Shown piece after piece: positions 17,115 to 27,526 of a stretch of DNA of 64,000 nt (position 1 is its first letter; every line of letters begins with the position of its first letter). The position numbers and the translations under genes were made by a program. The notes below the pieces were generated by a model. The model saw nothing but the letters and a program-made list of their open reading frames with translations, was not told where the DNA came from and searched no databases. The stretch is from Prevotella sp. Lineage in GTDB: Bacteria > Bacteroidota > Bacteroidia > Bacteroidales > Bacteroidaceae. Location: NCBI GenBank assembly GCA_024697645.1, contig JAILFH010000114.1, forward strand, positions 1-64,000. Reading direction: 5' to 3'.

Positions 17115-20100
17115 TTATTTCGAAAATTCACCTGGTTTCTTGCCGAACTGCTTTTGGAAACACTTCGAAAAATAAGATGGAGAACTGAAGCCCACCATAT
17201 AACTGACCTCACTGATTCGATACTTACCCTCAGAAATCAGTTGGGCAGCACGCTTCAGACGCACAATCTGAATCATCTCATTAGGGGTAACATCAGCAAT
17301 AGACTTGATCTTAGCAAAAAGTCCACTACGACTCATATTCATCTGTTCAGCGAGGAAACCCACAGACAACTCTGAATTGGAGATATTCTCCTCAATGATG
17401 CTATTCATGCGCGTGAGAAACTCATCGTCTACCTCATTTGTTGCAAGGGGACTAATAGGTTCATCAGGTGACTGAGAGAAACGTCGCATGAGTTCGCGAC
17501 GCCGATTGATGAGATTGCGAATTGTTGCATCGAGGAACTTTAGAGAGAACGGCTTTTCGATGTAGGCATCAGCACCAATGTTCATTCCCAAAGTCTTTGA
17601 ATCATCATCGGTCTTAGCAGTCAGCATGATTAGCGGAATATGACTCGTGTTTCGATCATCACGTACACGACGACAAAACTCCGCACCATCCATCTCGGGC
17701 ATCATCCAGTCGCTAACAATCAAAGTAACTGTGTTCTGACTAAGTTGACGCAATCCTTCGACGCCATTCGCTGCTGTAAGGACTGTATAATCATTCGCGA
17801 AGTGGCTTGCGAGGAAGGAAAGCATATCGGCATCATCCTCAACGATGAGAACCACTGAAGTTCCCTCGGTTTCATCAGGAATAACAGGAGCCACGTTTCG
17901 GATTTCACCATTTGTCGTCTTCTTGTCAGAAAGATTCACAGAAGAAGTTTCTCCGTCATCTTGCGAAACTGGAAGCGTAACCACAAAGCGAGCACCCTTT
18001 CCTTCCTCCGACTCCACACTGACATCACCATGATGTTGATCAACTATCGTCTTAACGATGGAGAGTCCTATGCCTGTTCCAGGCTTATTGTCGCGAGCCT
18101 GATAGAACGCATCGAAAATGCGCTTTCGGTCTTCCTTGCTAATGCCCAGGCCATTGTCCTCAACGATAATCCTGAAGTACTGATTATCAGGATCTACCTC
18201 ACACGAAAGAAGAATTCTGTCGTGAGTATATTTAGCAGCATTTGCCATAAGATTGCTGACTACTTTCGTCAGACCCTCGTCATCAAAGACTGCAGAGAAA
18301 TTCTCATCGGGATATTCAACTTGGAAAGTGATGTTGTTCTGGTTCAACGTTGGCTCAAAACGTTCTGCTACAGCCTGAATGACCGGAGCAATCAGATGAC
18401 TGGAGAAATTCATAGAAAAACCTTCCTGCTGCACCTTGTTGAAATCAAGCAACTGATTAACCAATGTCAATAGTCTATGGGCATTGCGGTCAATAATATT
18501 GAGCGACTCATTCCACCCTGGTTTTTGCTTCAGGGTCTCAAGAGGACCGATAATGAGTGAAACTGGCGTTCGAATCTCATGCGCAATCATCGTGAAGAAA
18601 TGCAAACGAGCGTCACGCACATCGGCCTCAGCCTGATCGTTGATGTCTTTCAGTTCCTTTTGGTGACGCTGTTCGGCCTTGCGCAAACGGAACTGAGTGT
18701 AGCCGTAGATAGCAAGAAGTGCCAACAACAAATAGAGAATCTTTGCAGGCCATGACAACCAGAACGGAGGATGAACAACTATCTTCAACTGTGCCTCATC
18801 AGTACTCCATACACCATCGTTATTGGTTGCACGAACGCGGAAAGTATATGTGCCCGAAGGAACATTCGTATAGGATGCCTCGTTACGACTTCCGCTATAG
18901 TTCCACGACTTATCGAAGCCTTCAAGCATATAAGCATACTGATTCTTCTCCGGAGAGCAATAACTCAGAGAAGCAAACGACAACGAGAACATATTGTCGC
19001 GGTAGGAAAGATTGAGTTCATCGAGATGGCTCAAGGAAGAAGTGAGTGGTTTCTCCCCCACTTTCACCTCTTTATTATATATCTTCAGTCCCGTAATAAA
19101 CACCTTAGGGGGCATGCTATTCACACGAATGTGATAGGGGTAGAATGCATTAAAACCACGAACGGAACCAAAATAGATTCGACCATCCGATGCTTTCAGG
19201 CAGGAATTCGGCTGGAATTGTTCGCTCACAAGTCCATCGTACTTATTGAAAATCAGGACATCCCGCTCCTTATTGTAGCGCACAATACCCTTAGCAGTAG
19301 AAAACCAAAGATACTGTCCATCTTCAATGATGCCTCGAACATCATTGCTCGGAGCATCAAGGGACTGGGGAATGAAACTATCTGAAGATGCGTCATAGAA
19401 ACACAGTCCACTTTCCGTTCCCACCCATAAACGATGGTCGGAGGAGATTGCGACACAGTTCACCTGATTGCTGGGAAGCGATGTGGTATCATTAGGCTGA
19501 TGAACATAGTTCTTCCAAATATTTTTCTTAGGCTGATAGCGCCAAAGGCCACCGCCCTGCGTTGAGAACCAAAGGTTGCCTTGTGGATCTTCATCTATAT
19601 CGATTGTGAGAGCGCCTAATAATTTAACAACCTGAAACTTGGATTGTTCACGATTGAAAAAACATACACCCTGCATAGTGGCCGCCCAAATGCGTCCCTC
19701 ACTATCACGATATAGCGCATAACTATTGTCATCAGCAAGTCCTTCCTTAATAGTATAATGAACCATCCGGCCTGAGTTGACGTCCATACAGAACACACCA
19801 TCAGCAAATGTTCCTATCCACAGATTCTCACCATCGATACAAAAGGCGTGAATATTATATCGCTGAAGTTGTTGACGATTCGGAAAATCGAGGAAGGTAT
19901 CGCTTTTACCACTTTTGAAGCAATTCAGTCCGCCATCGTCAGAAGCAATCCAAATACGCCCGCGACTATCTTCACAGAAACGAGCAACCACACTTCCTCT
20001 TAAACCCTGTAGCCCCTCACGATTCTGAAAAGAAACGAATCGCTCAGATACAGGAGAAAGATAGTTTACTCCACCATAAAAAGTAGAAAACCACAAACCA

Positions 20101-21029
20101 CCCTCATTGTCGGCAAAAGAAGAATAAACGAAACGATTGTTGATTGCCTCACTGTGTTCTGGATCAGAAATGAGTACCCATGAACGATCCTGAGGGTTGA
20201 AGTCAATTAGTCCCTCATCGCAACTAATCAACAAATGATGATTGGGAAGTTCAGACAACTGATGAATATGGCTCCCGACCATAGAGAGACGTGGATTGAA
20301 GAACTGTTCGACGTGGTCATTGTCATCTAAAAGATAAAGACCTCCATTCCACGTACCTATCCAAAAACGACCATCAGTAGTTTGCGTCATTGCGTAGCAA
20401 CCTGCATCGGCATCAGGCATATCTGTCTTTACAAACTGGAACTGCTCAGTGGCTTTGTTGAAGCGATACAACATATATTGGGAGGAATTGGTATAAAACC
20501 AGACTTGATTGTTGAGATCAACAAAAACCTTTGAGACAAAATTCCTGTTAACTGGGCTCTTATAAGCCAAGAACTGATCAGATTCAGGCAAATAACAATA
20601 AATGCTATCACGAATCATCGTCACCCAAACATTACCCTCTTTATCAGCAGCGAACGAACTAATTCCACCTTTAACCGAAGGAATAATACGCCTAAAAGAC
20701 TCAGAAACAAAATCAAAGAAAAATGCACCATTGTCGGTGCCGACATAAAGGCCGCTTTCAACAGCCAATAAGCAAGAAACATACTGATTAACTCCGTTCT
20801 CCAGATTGCGGAAAAGACGGAATGATACTCCATCATAGCGACAGAGTCCATTATCAGTTCCCATCCAGATAAAACCATCTTTGTCCTGAGCGATATTGCG
20901 AACCGTATTCGACGGCAAGCCGTCCTCAACTGTCAAGTTGCGGAAACGAACATAATCGAAAACGGCAAAGGCTTTAACTGATAATAATAAGCCCAAGCAC
21001 AAAAGTACTATGCTGCGGCGAAAGAGCAT
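17115..21029 (-). CDS. Hybrid two-component system regulator (HTCS): Reg_prop propellers, histidine kinase, receiver, AraC-type HTH
   Basis: FRNLTVEDGLPSNTVRNIAQDKDGFIWMGTDNGL; HEIRTPVSLIIGPLE; NLMANAAKYT; VLIVEDDADMLSFL..SDWMMPEMDG; C-terminal ISEVSYMVGFSSPSYFSKCFQKQFGKKPGEFSK. Confidence 0.95.
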   Translation of the reverse strand: MLFRRSIVLLCLGLLLSVKAFAVFDYVRFRNLTVEDGLPSNTVRNIAQDKDGFIWMGTDNGLCRYDGVSFRLFRNLENGVNQYVSCLLAVESGLYVGTDNGAFFFDFVSESFRRIIPSVKGGISSFAADKEGNVWVTMIRDSIYCYLPESDQFLAYKSPVNRNFVSKVFVDLNNQVWFYTNSSQYMLYRFNKATEQFQFVKTDMPDADAGCYAMTQTTDGRFWIGTWNGGLYLLDDNDHVEQFFNPRLSMVGSHIHQLSELPNHHLLISCDEGLIDFNPQDRSWVLISDPEHSEAINNRFVYSSFADNEGGLWFSTFYGGVNYLSPVSERFVSFQNREGLQGLRGSVVARFCEDSRGRIWIASDDGGLNCFKSGKSDTFLDFPNRQQLQRYNIHAFCIDGENLWIGTFADGVFCMDVNSGRMVHYTIKEGLADDNSYALYRDSEGRIWAATMQGVCFFNREQSKFQVVKLLGALTIDIDEDPQGNLWFSTQGGGLWRYQPKKNIWKNYVHQPNDTTSLPSNQVNCVAISSDHRLWVGTESGLCFYDASSDSFIPQSLDAPSNDVRGIIEDGQYLWFSTAKGIVRYNKERDVLIFNKYDGLVSEQFQPNSCLKASDGRIYFGSVRGFNAFYPYHIRVNSMPPKVFITGLKIYNKEVKVGEKPLTSSLSHLDELNLSYRDNMFSLSFASLSYCSPEKNQYAYMLEGFDKSWNYSGSRNEASYTNVPSGTYTFRVRATNNDGVWSTDEAQLKIVVHPPFWLSWPAKILYLLLALLAIYGYTQFRLRKAEQRHQKELKDINDQAEADVRDARLHFFTMIAHEIRTPVSLIIGPLETLKQKPGWNESLNIIDRNAHRLLTLVNQLLDFNKVQQEGFSMNFSSHLIAPVIQAVAERFEPTLNQNNITFQVEYPDENFSAVFDDEGLTKVVSNLMANAAKYTHDRILLSCEVDPDNQYFRIIVEDNGLGISKEDRKRIFDAFYQARDNKPGTGIGLSIVKTIVDQHHGDVSVESEEGKGARFVVTLPVSQDDGETSSVNLSDKKTTNGEIRNVAPVIPDETEGTSVVLIVEDDADMLSFLASHFANDYTVLTAANGVEGLRQLSQNTVTLIVSDWMMPEMDGAEFCRRVRDDRNTSHIPLIMLTAKTDDDSKTLGMNIGADAYIEKPFSLKFLDATIRNLINRRRELMRRFSQSPDEPISPLATNEVDDEFLTRMNSIIEENISNSELSVGFLAEQMNMSRSGLFAKIKSIADVTPNEMIQIVRLKRAAQLISEGKYRISEVSYMVGFSSPSYFSKCFQKQFGKKPGEFSK

Positions 21030-21125
21030 TGTTTAGTTGAGAGTTAAGAGTGCAGAGTTGAGAGTGCAGAGTTATGAGTGAAAAGTGTAATTAAGGGGAA
21101 CATCAGAAGAGAATGAACCTCTGAG

Positions 21126-22364
21126 TTATTTCCTCAACCGGAACTGATAAGGGAAGACTGTAGGTTTAGGTGCATTCTCAAATCCATAGCCACCACGCCC
21201 ACGATGGCGATAGAGTTGTTCGTGTTCGTTAGGTGCTCCCATGACTACAAGATAGAGATGCTTGAGTTGCTTACCCTTCGGCACACGGAACTCAGAATTA
21301 TTCATCTCGCCATAGATGCTCTCACCCTCAGTAGTCACTCCGACAAATCCATAACGTACGCGGTCGCCAACAAACTCGATGCGAGTCTTTTTAGCCAAAG
21401 GCAATGGGATAGCATTAAATCCATACTCTTCAGGAAGATTCTCAGGACGAAGCCATCCATCCGCCAGTGTATCGAGTTTACAGGTGAAAGTACAAGCATA
21501 AGGACGTGTTTCCTTCTGAGCATGCTTGAAGTCGAAGTTCACGAGATGCTGATAGCCTCTGAAGGTTTCATCGCAGAATGCTTTCTGAGAAAGGCCATAG
21601 AGCCGCTTATAGGTAATCACGGGATCTTCACCTCGCTTACCTGCCCGATAAAGATCACCAATAGCCGTCTTACCACGAAGGTCGCTCCACCATTGGATGA
21701 CATAGGGCGAATGATAGATGTTATCCATCGCAAGATAAGCCTTGTGGGTTAGATTCTTGAAAGCATCGAAGTGATACTGTTCGTCTTTGACCCAATCTGG
21801 GTTCACTTGCCACAACATCCATTGTGAAGTCATTTCGTAGAAGCCTGAACCTCCCCAAGCCTCTCCCGTCTTATCGGCAGGAATCTGCAACTGGAAAGAA
21901 TGTCCAAGTTCGTGAGCAAGACAGTTGAGTTTACGGTCTTGAATACGATTGGGTGCCACCCATAGCGCACCGATAAAGTCATCGTAGGTACCGCCGTAAG
22001 CAGTGCCGTCAAGCGAGTACATAATCATGACCATCATCTTATATTGCTCAGACTTTGAACCTGGCAGCGTGAACTTCAGCGTGTCGCGAAAGAAATGGTA
22101 GAACGATTCAACTCGCTCTTCCAAGTTCTGAAGGTCGAATCGCATAGGATGCCCCTCAAGACTGGGTGGATTCTGCAGATCATCGCCAAATCCTTTCTCC
22201 CAGAAAAATATAAGATTCTCGGTCTGTACAGACCGTTGATAACACCACTTCGAAGCGGTATCATTCAGATTCATTCCCTGAAGATCCTCAGGGATGAAAA
22301 TTTTCTTCTGTGCGAAAGCCATACACGGCAGCAGACAAGACAATACAATAAGAAACTTCTTCAT
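21126..22364 (-). CDS. DUF6055-like secreted putative metallopeptidase (HELGH)
   Basis: Signal peptide MKKFLIVLSCLLPCMAFAQ; CLAHELGHSFQLQ then GFYEMTSQWMLWQ; paralogous to 45672-47864 and 55641-57626. Confidence 0.75.
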   Translation of the reverse strand: MKKFLIVLSCLLPCMAFAQKKIFIPEDLQGMNLNDTASKWCYQRSVQTENLIFFWEKGFGDDLQNPPSLEGHPMRFDLQNLEERVESFYHFFRDTLKFTLPGSKSEQYKMMVMIMYSLDGTAYGGTYDDFIGALWVAPNRIQDRKLNCLAHELGHSFQLQIPADKTGEAWGGSGFYEMTSQWMLWQVNPDWVKDEQYHFDAFKNLTHKAYLAMDNIYHSPYVIQWWSDLRGKTAIGDLYRAGKRGEDPVITYKRLYGLSQKAFCDETFRGYQHLVNFDFKHAQKETRPYACTFTCKLDTLADGWLRPENLPEEYGFNAIPLPLAKKTRIEFVGDRVRYGFVGVTTEGESIYGEMNNSEFRVPKGKQLKHLYLVVMGAPNEHEQLYRHRGRGGYGFENAPKPTVFPYQFRLRK

Positions 22365-22399
22365 GACTTCCTGTTTAGTTTTTATCCATCAAAGAAGAC

Positions 22400-22425
22400 G
22401 GGGATGGGATTCAATTCCCATCCCC
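22400..22425. other. Intercistronic hairpin GGGGATGGGA-TTCAAT-TCCCATCCCC
   Basis: Perfect 10-bp stem between SusD-like stop (22461) and DUF6055-like start (22364) without a strong T-tract. Confidence 0.6.
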
Positions 22426-22460
22426 ATCAACAGTTTTATACAGTTTTTTACTATACAATA

Positions 22461-24218
22461 TTAATAGCCGAGACCAATCTTATCCTGCCAGTTGAGATAC
22501 CAACTACGGGTATCATTAAGGTCGACCTGGATGAGAGAATGCATCGTTGCATCGTTCTCACCTCCACGACGAGCATAGATACGATTGGCAAGGAACGACG
22601 GATCGTTTCGACGCAATGCTACACGCATAAGGTCGTAGAAACGCTGTCCCTCGAAAGCAAACTCAAGTGCTTCCTCATTAACAATGAGATCCTCAACCTG
22701 CTCAATCTGGTAGGCAATCTGCTGGAGAGAGTCTGTGATGAGCGTATCCTCAGGCATAACATAATAGTCATTGAAACTGCTATAACCACTACCACGTGAG
22801 TGGATACCAATAGTATTCTCGTTATTGCTGTTAGCAGTTGTCTCAAGGATATAGAGCGTGTTGGGGAAGTCGAACTGACGAATCCACGTGCTATCATTAC
22901 GATAGTAAGGAATCACATCATTCTCAATCACTTCGTTGTTAACACCAGTCTTCAGAATCTGGAAAGCGAAACGCGGATAGCCTGCACGATTAAGTGCCTC
23001 AGCCATGCGCAGATAAACCATTGCCAGACGATAGACGTGAACGTTACGAGTAGAATACTTAGTGATACCTATCTCAGTCACACGATGAGTACCAACCATA
23101 CGGTTCTCATTTACTTTATAGATTGACTGGAAGCGAAGGTCGCCTGAGCGATACTCGTCCAACCCTTCAGGAGCATAAGTCACCTCACCAGAAGCGGTTA
23201 CGTGACAATACTTCTGAGCAGACGACAGTTCAATGATGCGCTGAGAAGGAACGATAGATGCCTTGTACTCATTCGACTCATAAGCATTGAACAGATTACG
23301 CAGTTCGCTATAGTTACCCTCCGAAGGAATAGAGTCACCAGGAATCATCGTGATCAGTTCAGGATAGGTAAGGTGGTTCTCTCCAATAAATGAACTCATC
23401 GACCAACCATCACGAACGTCCTGCCAATGGGTTCCGTCCATAAAGCGAACTGAACCGGTACTGATTGGAGAAGCAGTATTGGTGCCATTATGAGTGCTCA
23501 AATACTTGTAGTAGTTGAGAGCAGCCTCTTTGTAATGACCTGCCCAGAGGTTAAGGTCGCCCAGAAGCACATAGATTGGGAAGTAGAACAACTTCGAATC
23601 AGTGTTACGAATAGTTCCATAGCCCGGAGTCTCAACGTCGGCGTAAGGAGCAATGTCGTCGATGAAATAATCACAAATCTCGGCAATGCCATACTTCGGA
23701 TAATCCATCTCCGACTCAGCCTTAGACAGAATGGGATCGGTAACGAGAGGAACCTGACCATAGTTAAGGGCCAGTTGCAGATAGGTCCAAGCGCGGAATG
23801 CCTTCACGGCTGCATACTCCTTCATGAAGATGTACTCATTGCGGTTGTTGCGCAAAGCAGTATCAGCCTTAGCAATGAAGTAGTTGCAGTTGTTGATGAT
23901 GGCATAGTAATCGCGTGGTGAATTATACATATTGTCGTCACCAATGTTGAACAAGGCAACATCACGCAGGTCAGAAGACGTGTTGGAGTTAATGTCAACA
24001 AGATCACCACGCATCTCACCCAGCAAGATAGTACGGTCAGCAATCACCTGCATCTTATTCAGAATACCGGCTACAGACCACAATGTATCAGTTGCGTTGT
24101 CAAGATGACTCTTATCAGCATAGATTACCTGATCAGACTCCTGATCGAGGAAATCGCTACAGGCAGTGAAACCGCAGATGACGCAGATTGCGCTGATCAT
24201 TAAAATATATTTCTTCAT
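22461..24218 (-). CDS. SusD/RagB-family nutrient-binding outer membrane lipoprotein
   Basis: Lipobox ICGFTACSDFLDQES; VYRLAMVYLRMAEALNRAGYPRFA; ALEFAFEGQRFYDLMRVALR. Confidence 0.92.
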   Translation of the reverse strand: MKKYILMISAICVICGFTACSDFLDQESDQVIYADKSHLDNATDTLWSVAGILNKMQVIADRTILLGEMRGDLVDINSNTSSDLRDVALFNIGDDNMYNSPRDYYAIINNCNYFIAKADTALRNNRNEYIFMKEYAAVKAFRAWTYLQLALNYGQVPLVTDPILSKAESEMDYPKYGIAEICDYFIDDIAPYADVETPGYGTIRNTDSKLFYFPIYVLLGDLNLWAGHYKEAALNYYKYLSTHNGTNTASPISTGSVRFMDGTHWQDVRDGWSMSSFIGENHLTYPELITMIPGDSIPSEGNYSELRNLFNAYESNEYKASIVPSQRIIELSSAQKYCHVTASGEVTYAPEGLDEYRSGDLRFQSIYKVNENRMVGTHRVTEIGITKYSTRNVHVYRLAMVYLRMAEALNRAGYPRFAFQILKTGVNNEVIENDVIPYYRNDSTWIRQFDFPNTLYILETTANSNNENTIGIHSRGSGYSSFNDYYVMPEDTLITDSLQQIAYQIEQVEDLIVNEEALEFAFEGQRFYDLMRVALRRNDPSFLANRIYARRGGENDATMHSLIQVDLNDTRSWYLNWQDKIGLGY

Positions 24219-24260
24219 AATCATGTATTTTCTTAAATCATTAATCATTATGCAATTCCA

Positions 24261-27200
24261 TTACAGATTGATCTTCACACCAGCAACAAAACTGCGGCTG
24301 AGCGGCAGACGACCGAGGTCGATGCCCTGACCAATGACATTAGAAGTCATCGAGAACTCAGGATCAGCACCAAGATACTTAGAGAATGTAAGCAGGTTGT
24401 TAGCCTGAATCCAGAACTGGAATCCCTGCAACAGTGTTGAGTGCATGGGAAGCGTGTAAGAAAGCGTGATGGTCTTCAACTTCAGATAACTTCCATCCTC
24501 AATCCAACGATCGCTGAAGCGGCTGTTGCCCATAGGATCCTGGAAAGTAACCTTAGGAATATCAGTCACCTGACCCTCAGTCTGCCAGCGGCGTGTGAGT
24601 GCAGTGGTCTGATTCATGAAGCGGCTACCTCCCTCAAGTTGTGAGCGCATGTAGTTGTATACATCATTACCCAACGAATAGTTGAAATTGACATCAAGTT
24701 TGAAGCGCTTATAAGCAAGTGAAGTGAAGATGTTACCGTAGATATCGGGATTAGGATCACCGATAAACGTACGATCGGCCTCAGAAATCTGATTGTCGCC
24801 ATTGAGGTCGGCAAAGTGAATATCACCAGCACCAAAGTAATCGTGGTCAACGCCATTGGTATTAAGAATGTACAGCGCAGCCTGATTAGCCTCCTCGCTC
24901 GTTGCGAAGACACCCTGAGTCTTGTAACCGTAGAACATATTTGCGGGCTTACCTATCTCAGTGCGGATAGATGCACCATAGACGCTTGTCTCAAATGCAT
25001 TCTGATTGTCAGAAAGTTCCGTAATCTTGTTCACGTAGTGACCCATGCTTGCACCAAGTTCCCACTGGAAGTCCTTCAGCGAGATTACCTTGCCAACAGC
25101 CGTAACGTCGAAACCTTCGTTCTTCATGGCGCCACCATTAGTCCAGTTGCGCTCCAGACCCGAAAGGAAACCAAGCGACTGATACATCAGCAGATGGTCG
25201 GTCTTGCTGCGGAAGTAGTTGAAGCGAACATTCAGGCGATTGTTGATGAAGTTACCCTCAAAGCCTGCATTGAAGCGCTTCGTGGTCTCCCACTGCAAAT
25301 TGGTGTTACCAATGTTCTCGAAGGACAGACCCGAAACATCCTCAAGGAAGTTGTTCGAACTGAAGTAACTTCGAGCAGCATAGTAGTCGAGATCGTCGTT
25401 ACCGCTGACATCGAAGCCTGCTGTAAGACGGAAGTAGTCGATACCACGTACCTTTGCGAACCAAGACTCATTGCTCATCACCCAAGATGCCTGAACACCT
25501 GGGAAAATACCCCATGCAACACCGAATGCCTTTAGTGCGTTGTCGGCATCCTCGCCGAAGCGAGACGAAGCCTCTGCAGTGAGGTTAGCCTGCAGATAAT
25601 AGCGCTGCAGATAGTTATATTCGGCCTGAGCGTACCAAGCAATTGAGTTCCAATTATCATTGTTACCGAAGGTCTGAGCGTGTGCCAGACTTGAACTGAT
25701 TGAAGGAATCTTATCACTGCTGGTATTGTAGCCGAGTTGTGAACTAAGCGTATAACTCTCCCAGTTGATACGGGCTCCACCGAATACGTGAAGGTAGTGA
25801 GCCTCATAACGATTGTTCCAATCAAGACGCGTATCACTCATCACAGAGTTCTGCTTACCTGCCATCGAGCGAACCTCGTTATTCACATAGGAGTTCACGC
25901 TGGAAACATAGTAAGAAGGAACACCATTCAGAGGAACGTAAAGTTTCTCGTTCGTGTTAACGAGGTTGTAACTGAAGTGCTCGCTCAAAGCAAGATGCTT
26001 GTTGAACTGGAATTTCGGAGTCACCGAGAGGTTAATCATCGAGTTCTCAAAGCGGTTCTTATTCTCAGCCTCACCAAAATCGTTGACAGCCAGCGGGTTA
26101 GCCAACTGGTAGTTGTAATTAGCATAGTCAGCAAGAGCCTCGTCGAGATAACTCTCGTCAGTAACGTCTACGTAGTTGTCAGAAATAATTCCATTGGCAA
26201 ACGTATAGGGGCTAAGCATAGGACTCTTAACGTAAGCAAGGAATGCAGCCGATGTGGGAGTTCCCTCAGTATAGTTCTCGGGGGCACCGTCATTGCGGAG
26301 GTTACGAGTCTGGTTGGCAAACGAAGCATCAAAGCGAATGCTGAACTTATCTGTCAGATGAATATCGGTATTGAAACGGATATTCAGACGGCTCATCGCA
26401 TTGTCCTTCAGTGTGCTCTGATTGTTGATGTAACCCAGCGAGAGGTTATAGTCAGCCACATCGTCACCACCTTCTACGTTGATGCTGTAGTTCTGAGTGA
26501 TGGCAGTACGATAGACATAGTCCTTCCAGTCAGTATTGTTATGATACTGTGGATAGTAGTAATAGTTGGGATCTTCGTTCAGGAACTTGAAGTCCTTAAT
26601 CGTGGTGTAAGTTGTCTGCAACAGATCGGAAGCATAACTGCGATACTGATTTGCATTCATCACATCAACAAACTTCGGCTCCAGCGTCACACCACCCGAG
26701 AGGCTTGCCGTAATACGGGTTGCCATACTGTGGTTGCGACGAGTGTTCACCTGAATCACGCCATTGGCACCCTTTGCTCCATAGAGAGCCGTACCATTGC
26801 GGATTACGTTGACGCTCTCGATATCGGCAGGGCTGATATTGGCGAGAATGTCGTTGAAGAAACCATCGTGCAGGGTTGTACGATTATACTGCTGGTCGAA
26901 GATAACGCCGTCGACAACGATCAGCGGCTGAGCATTGATGTTCAGAGAGTTCAGACCATTCATGAACATCACGCTACCGATACCGGGCGTACCACTACGG
27001 GTAATCACGTGCACATCGGCACCGAGACGCTTCTGTACTTCCTCCTCAATGGAAACTGCATTGGAGAAACGGAAGTCGGAAGTCGTTTCGTCGGATGTGA
27101 CGTTCGTTCCCTGAACATATTCAGAAGTAAAGGTCGACGGATAGAGCAAAGCATCGCGCTGCTGCTCATCAGGCGAAAGACCCATCTTCGTCATGTTGCG

Positions 27201-27506
27201 ATCAGGAGCCGAGATTTCGAGTGACGTAGCAAAGAGAGGAACCTTCAGTTCGTAGGTACCATCACTATGTGAAAGCGCACTGTAGCCCTCAACCTCTGCC
27301 GCGCGAACCATAGCACCCGATACGGGGGCTTTGGTTGTAGCATTCAGTACACGACCTTTAACAACTCGTGTAGGATATTGCTTACGTGGCTTTACCACTT
27401 TCTCCCTTCTAGGGGCTGACAGTTCTTCGCTGTCGTCCTCTTGCGCCACAGCGGGTGCAGCGCACAGTATGAGGAGTGATAGGCAAAATACAATATATCT
27501 TTTCAT
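24261..27506 (-). CDS. SusC/RagA-family TonB-linked outer membrane protein
   Basis: Carboxypeptidase-like N-domain; plug PLIVVDGVIFD..NISPADIESVNVIRNGTALYGAKGANGVIQVNTRR; YLKLKTITLSYTLP; C-terminal barrel. Confidence 0.93.
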   Translation of the reverse strand: MKRYIVFCLSLLILCAAPAVAQEDDSEELSAPRREKVVKPRKQYPTRVVKGRVLNATTKAPVSGAMVRAAEVEGYSALSHSDGTYELKVPLFATSLEISAPDRNMTKMGLSPDEQQRDALLYPSTFTSEYVQGTNVTSDETTSDFRFSNAVSIEEEVQKRLGADVHVITRSGTPGIGSVMFMNGLNSLNINAQPLIVVDGVIFDQQYNRTTLHDGFFNDILANISPADIESVNVIRNGTALYGAKGANGVIQVNTRRNHSMATRITASLSGGVTLEPKFVDVMNANQYRSYASDLLQTTYTTIKDFKFLNEDPNYYYYPQYHNNTDWKDYVYRTAITQNYSINVEGGDDVADYNLSLGYINNQSTLKDNAMSRLNIRFNTDIHLTDKFSIRFDASFANQTRNLRNDGAPENYTEGTPTSAAFLAYVKSPMLSPYTFANGIISDNYVDVTDESYLDEALADYANYNYQLANPLAVNDFGEAENKNRFENSMINLSVTPKFQFNKHLALSEHFSYNLVNTNEKLYVPLNGVPSYYVSSVNSYVNNEVRSMAGKQNSVMSDTRLDWNNRYEAHYLHVFGGARINWESYTLSSQLGYNTSSDKIPSISSSLAHAQTFGNNDNWNSIAWYAQAEYNYLQRYYLQANLTAEASSRFGEDADNALKAFGVAWGIFPGVQASWVMSNESWFAKVRGIDYFRLTAGFDVSGNDDLDYYAARSYFSSNNFLEDVSGLSFENIGNTNLQWETTKRFNAGFEGNFINNRLNVRFNYFRSKTDHLLMYQSLGFLSGLERNWTNGGAMKNEGFDVTAVGKVISLKDFQWELGASMGHYVNKITELSDNQNAFETSVYGASIRTEIGKPANMFYGYKTQGVFATSEEANQAALYILNTNGVDHDYFGAGDIHFADLNGDNQISEADRTFIGDPNPDIYGNIFTSLAYKRFKLDVNFNYSLGNDVYNYMRSQLEGGSRFMNQTTALTRRWQTEGQVTDIPKVTFQDPMGNSRFSDRWIEDGSYLKLKTITLSYTLPMHSTLLQGFQFWIQANNLLTFSKYLGADPEFSMTSNVIGQGIDLGRLPLSRSFVAGVKINL

Positions 27507-27526
27507 TTCGTATCTATTCTTAAAGG

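Noticed and set aside
25788-27224. Long plus-strand ORF (478 aa) antisense to the SusC-like gene
   Set aside because: Shadow ORF of a well-supported SusC coding region; no recognisable domain or signal, composition typical of antisense translation.
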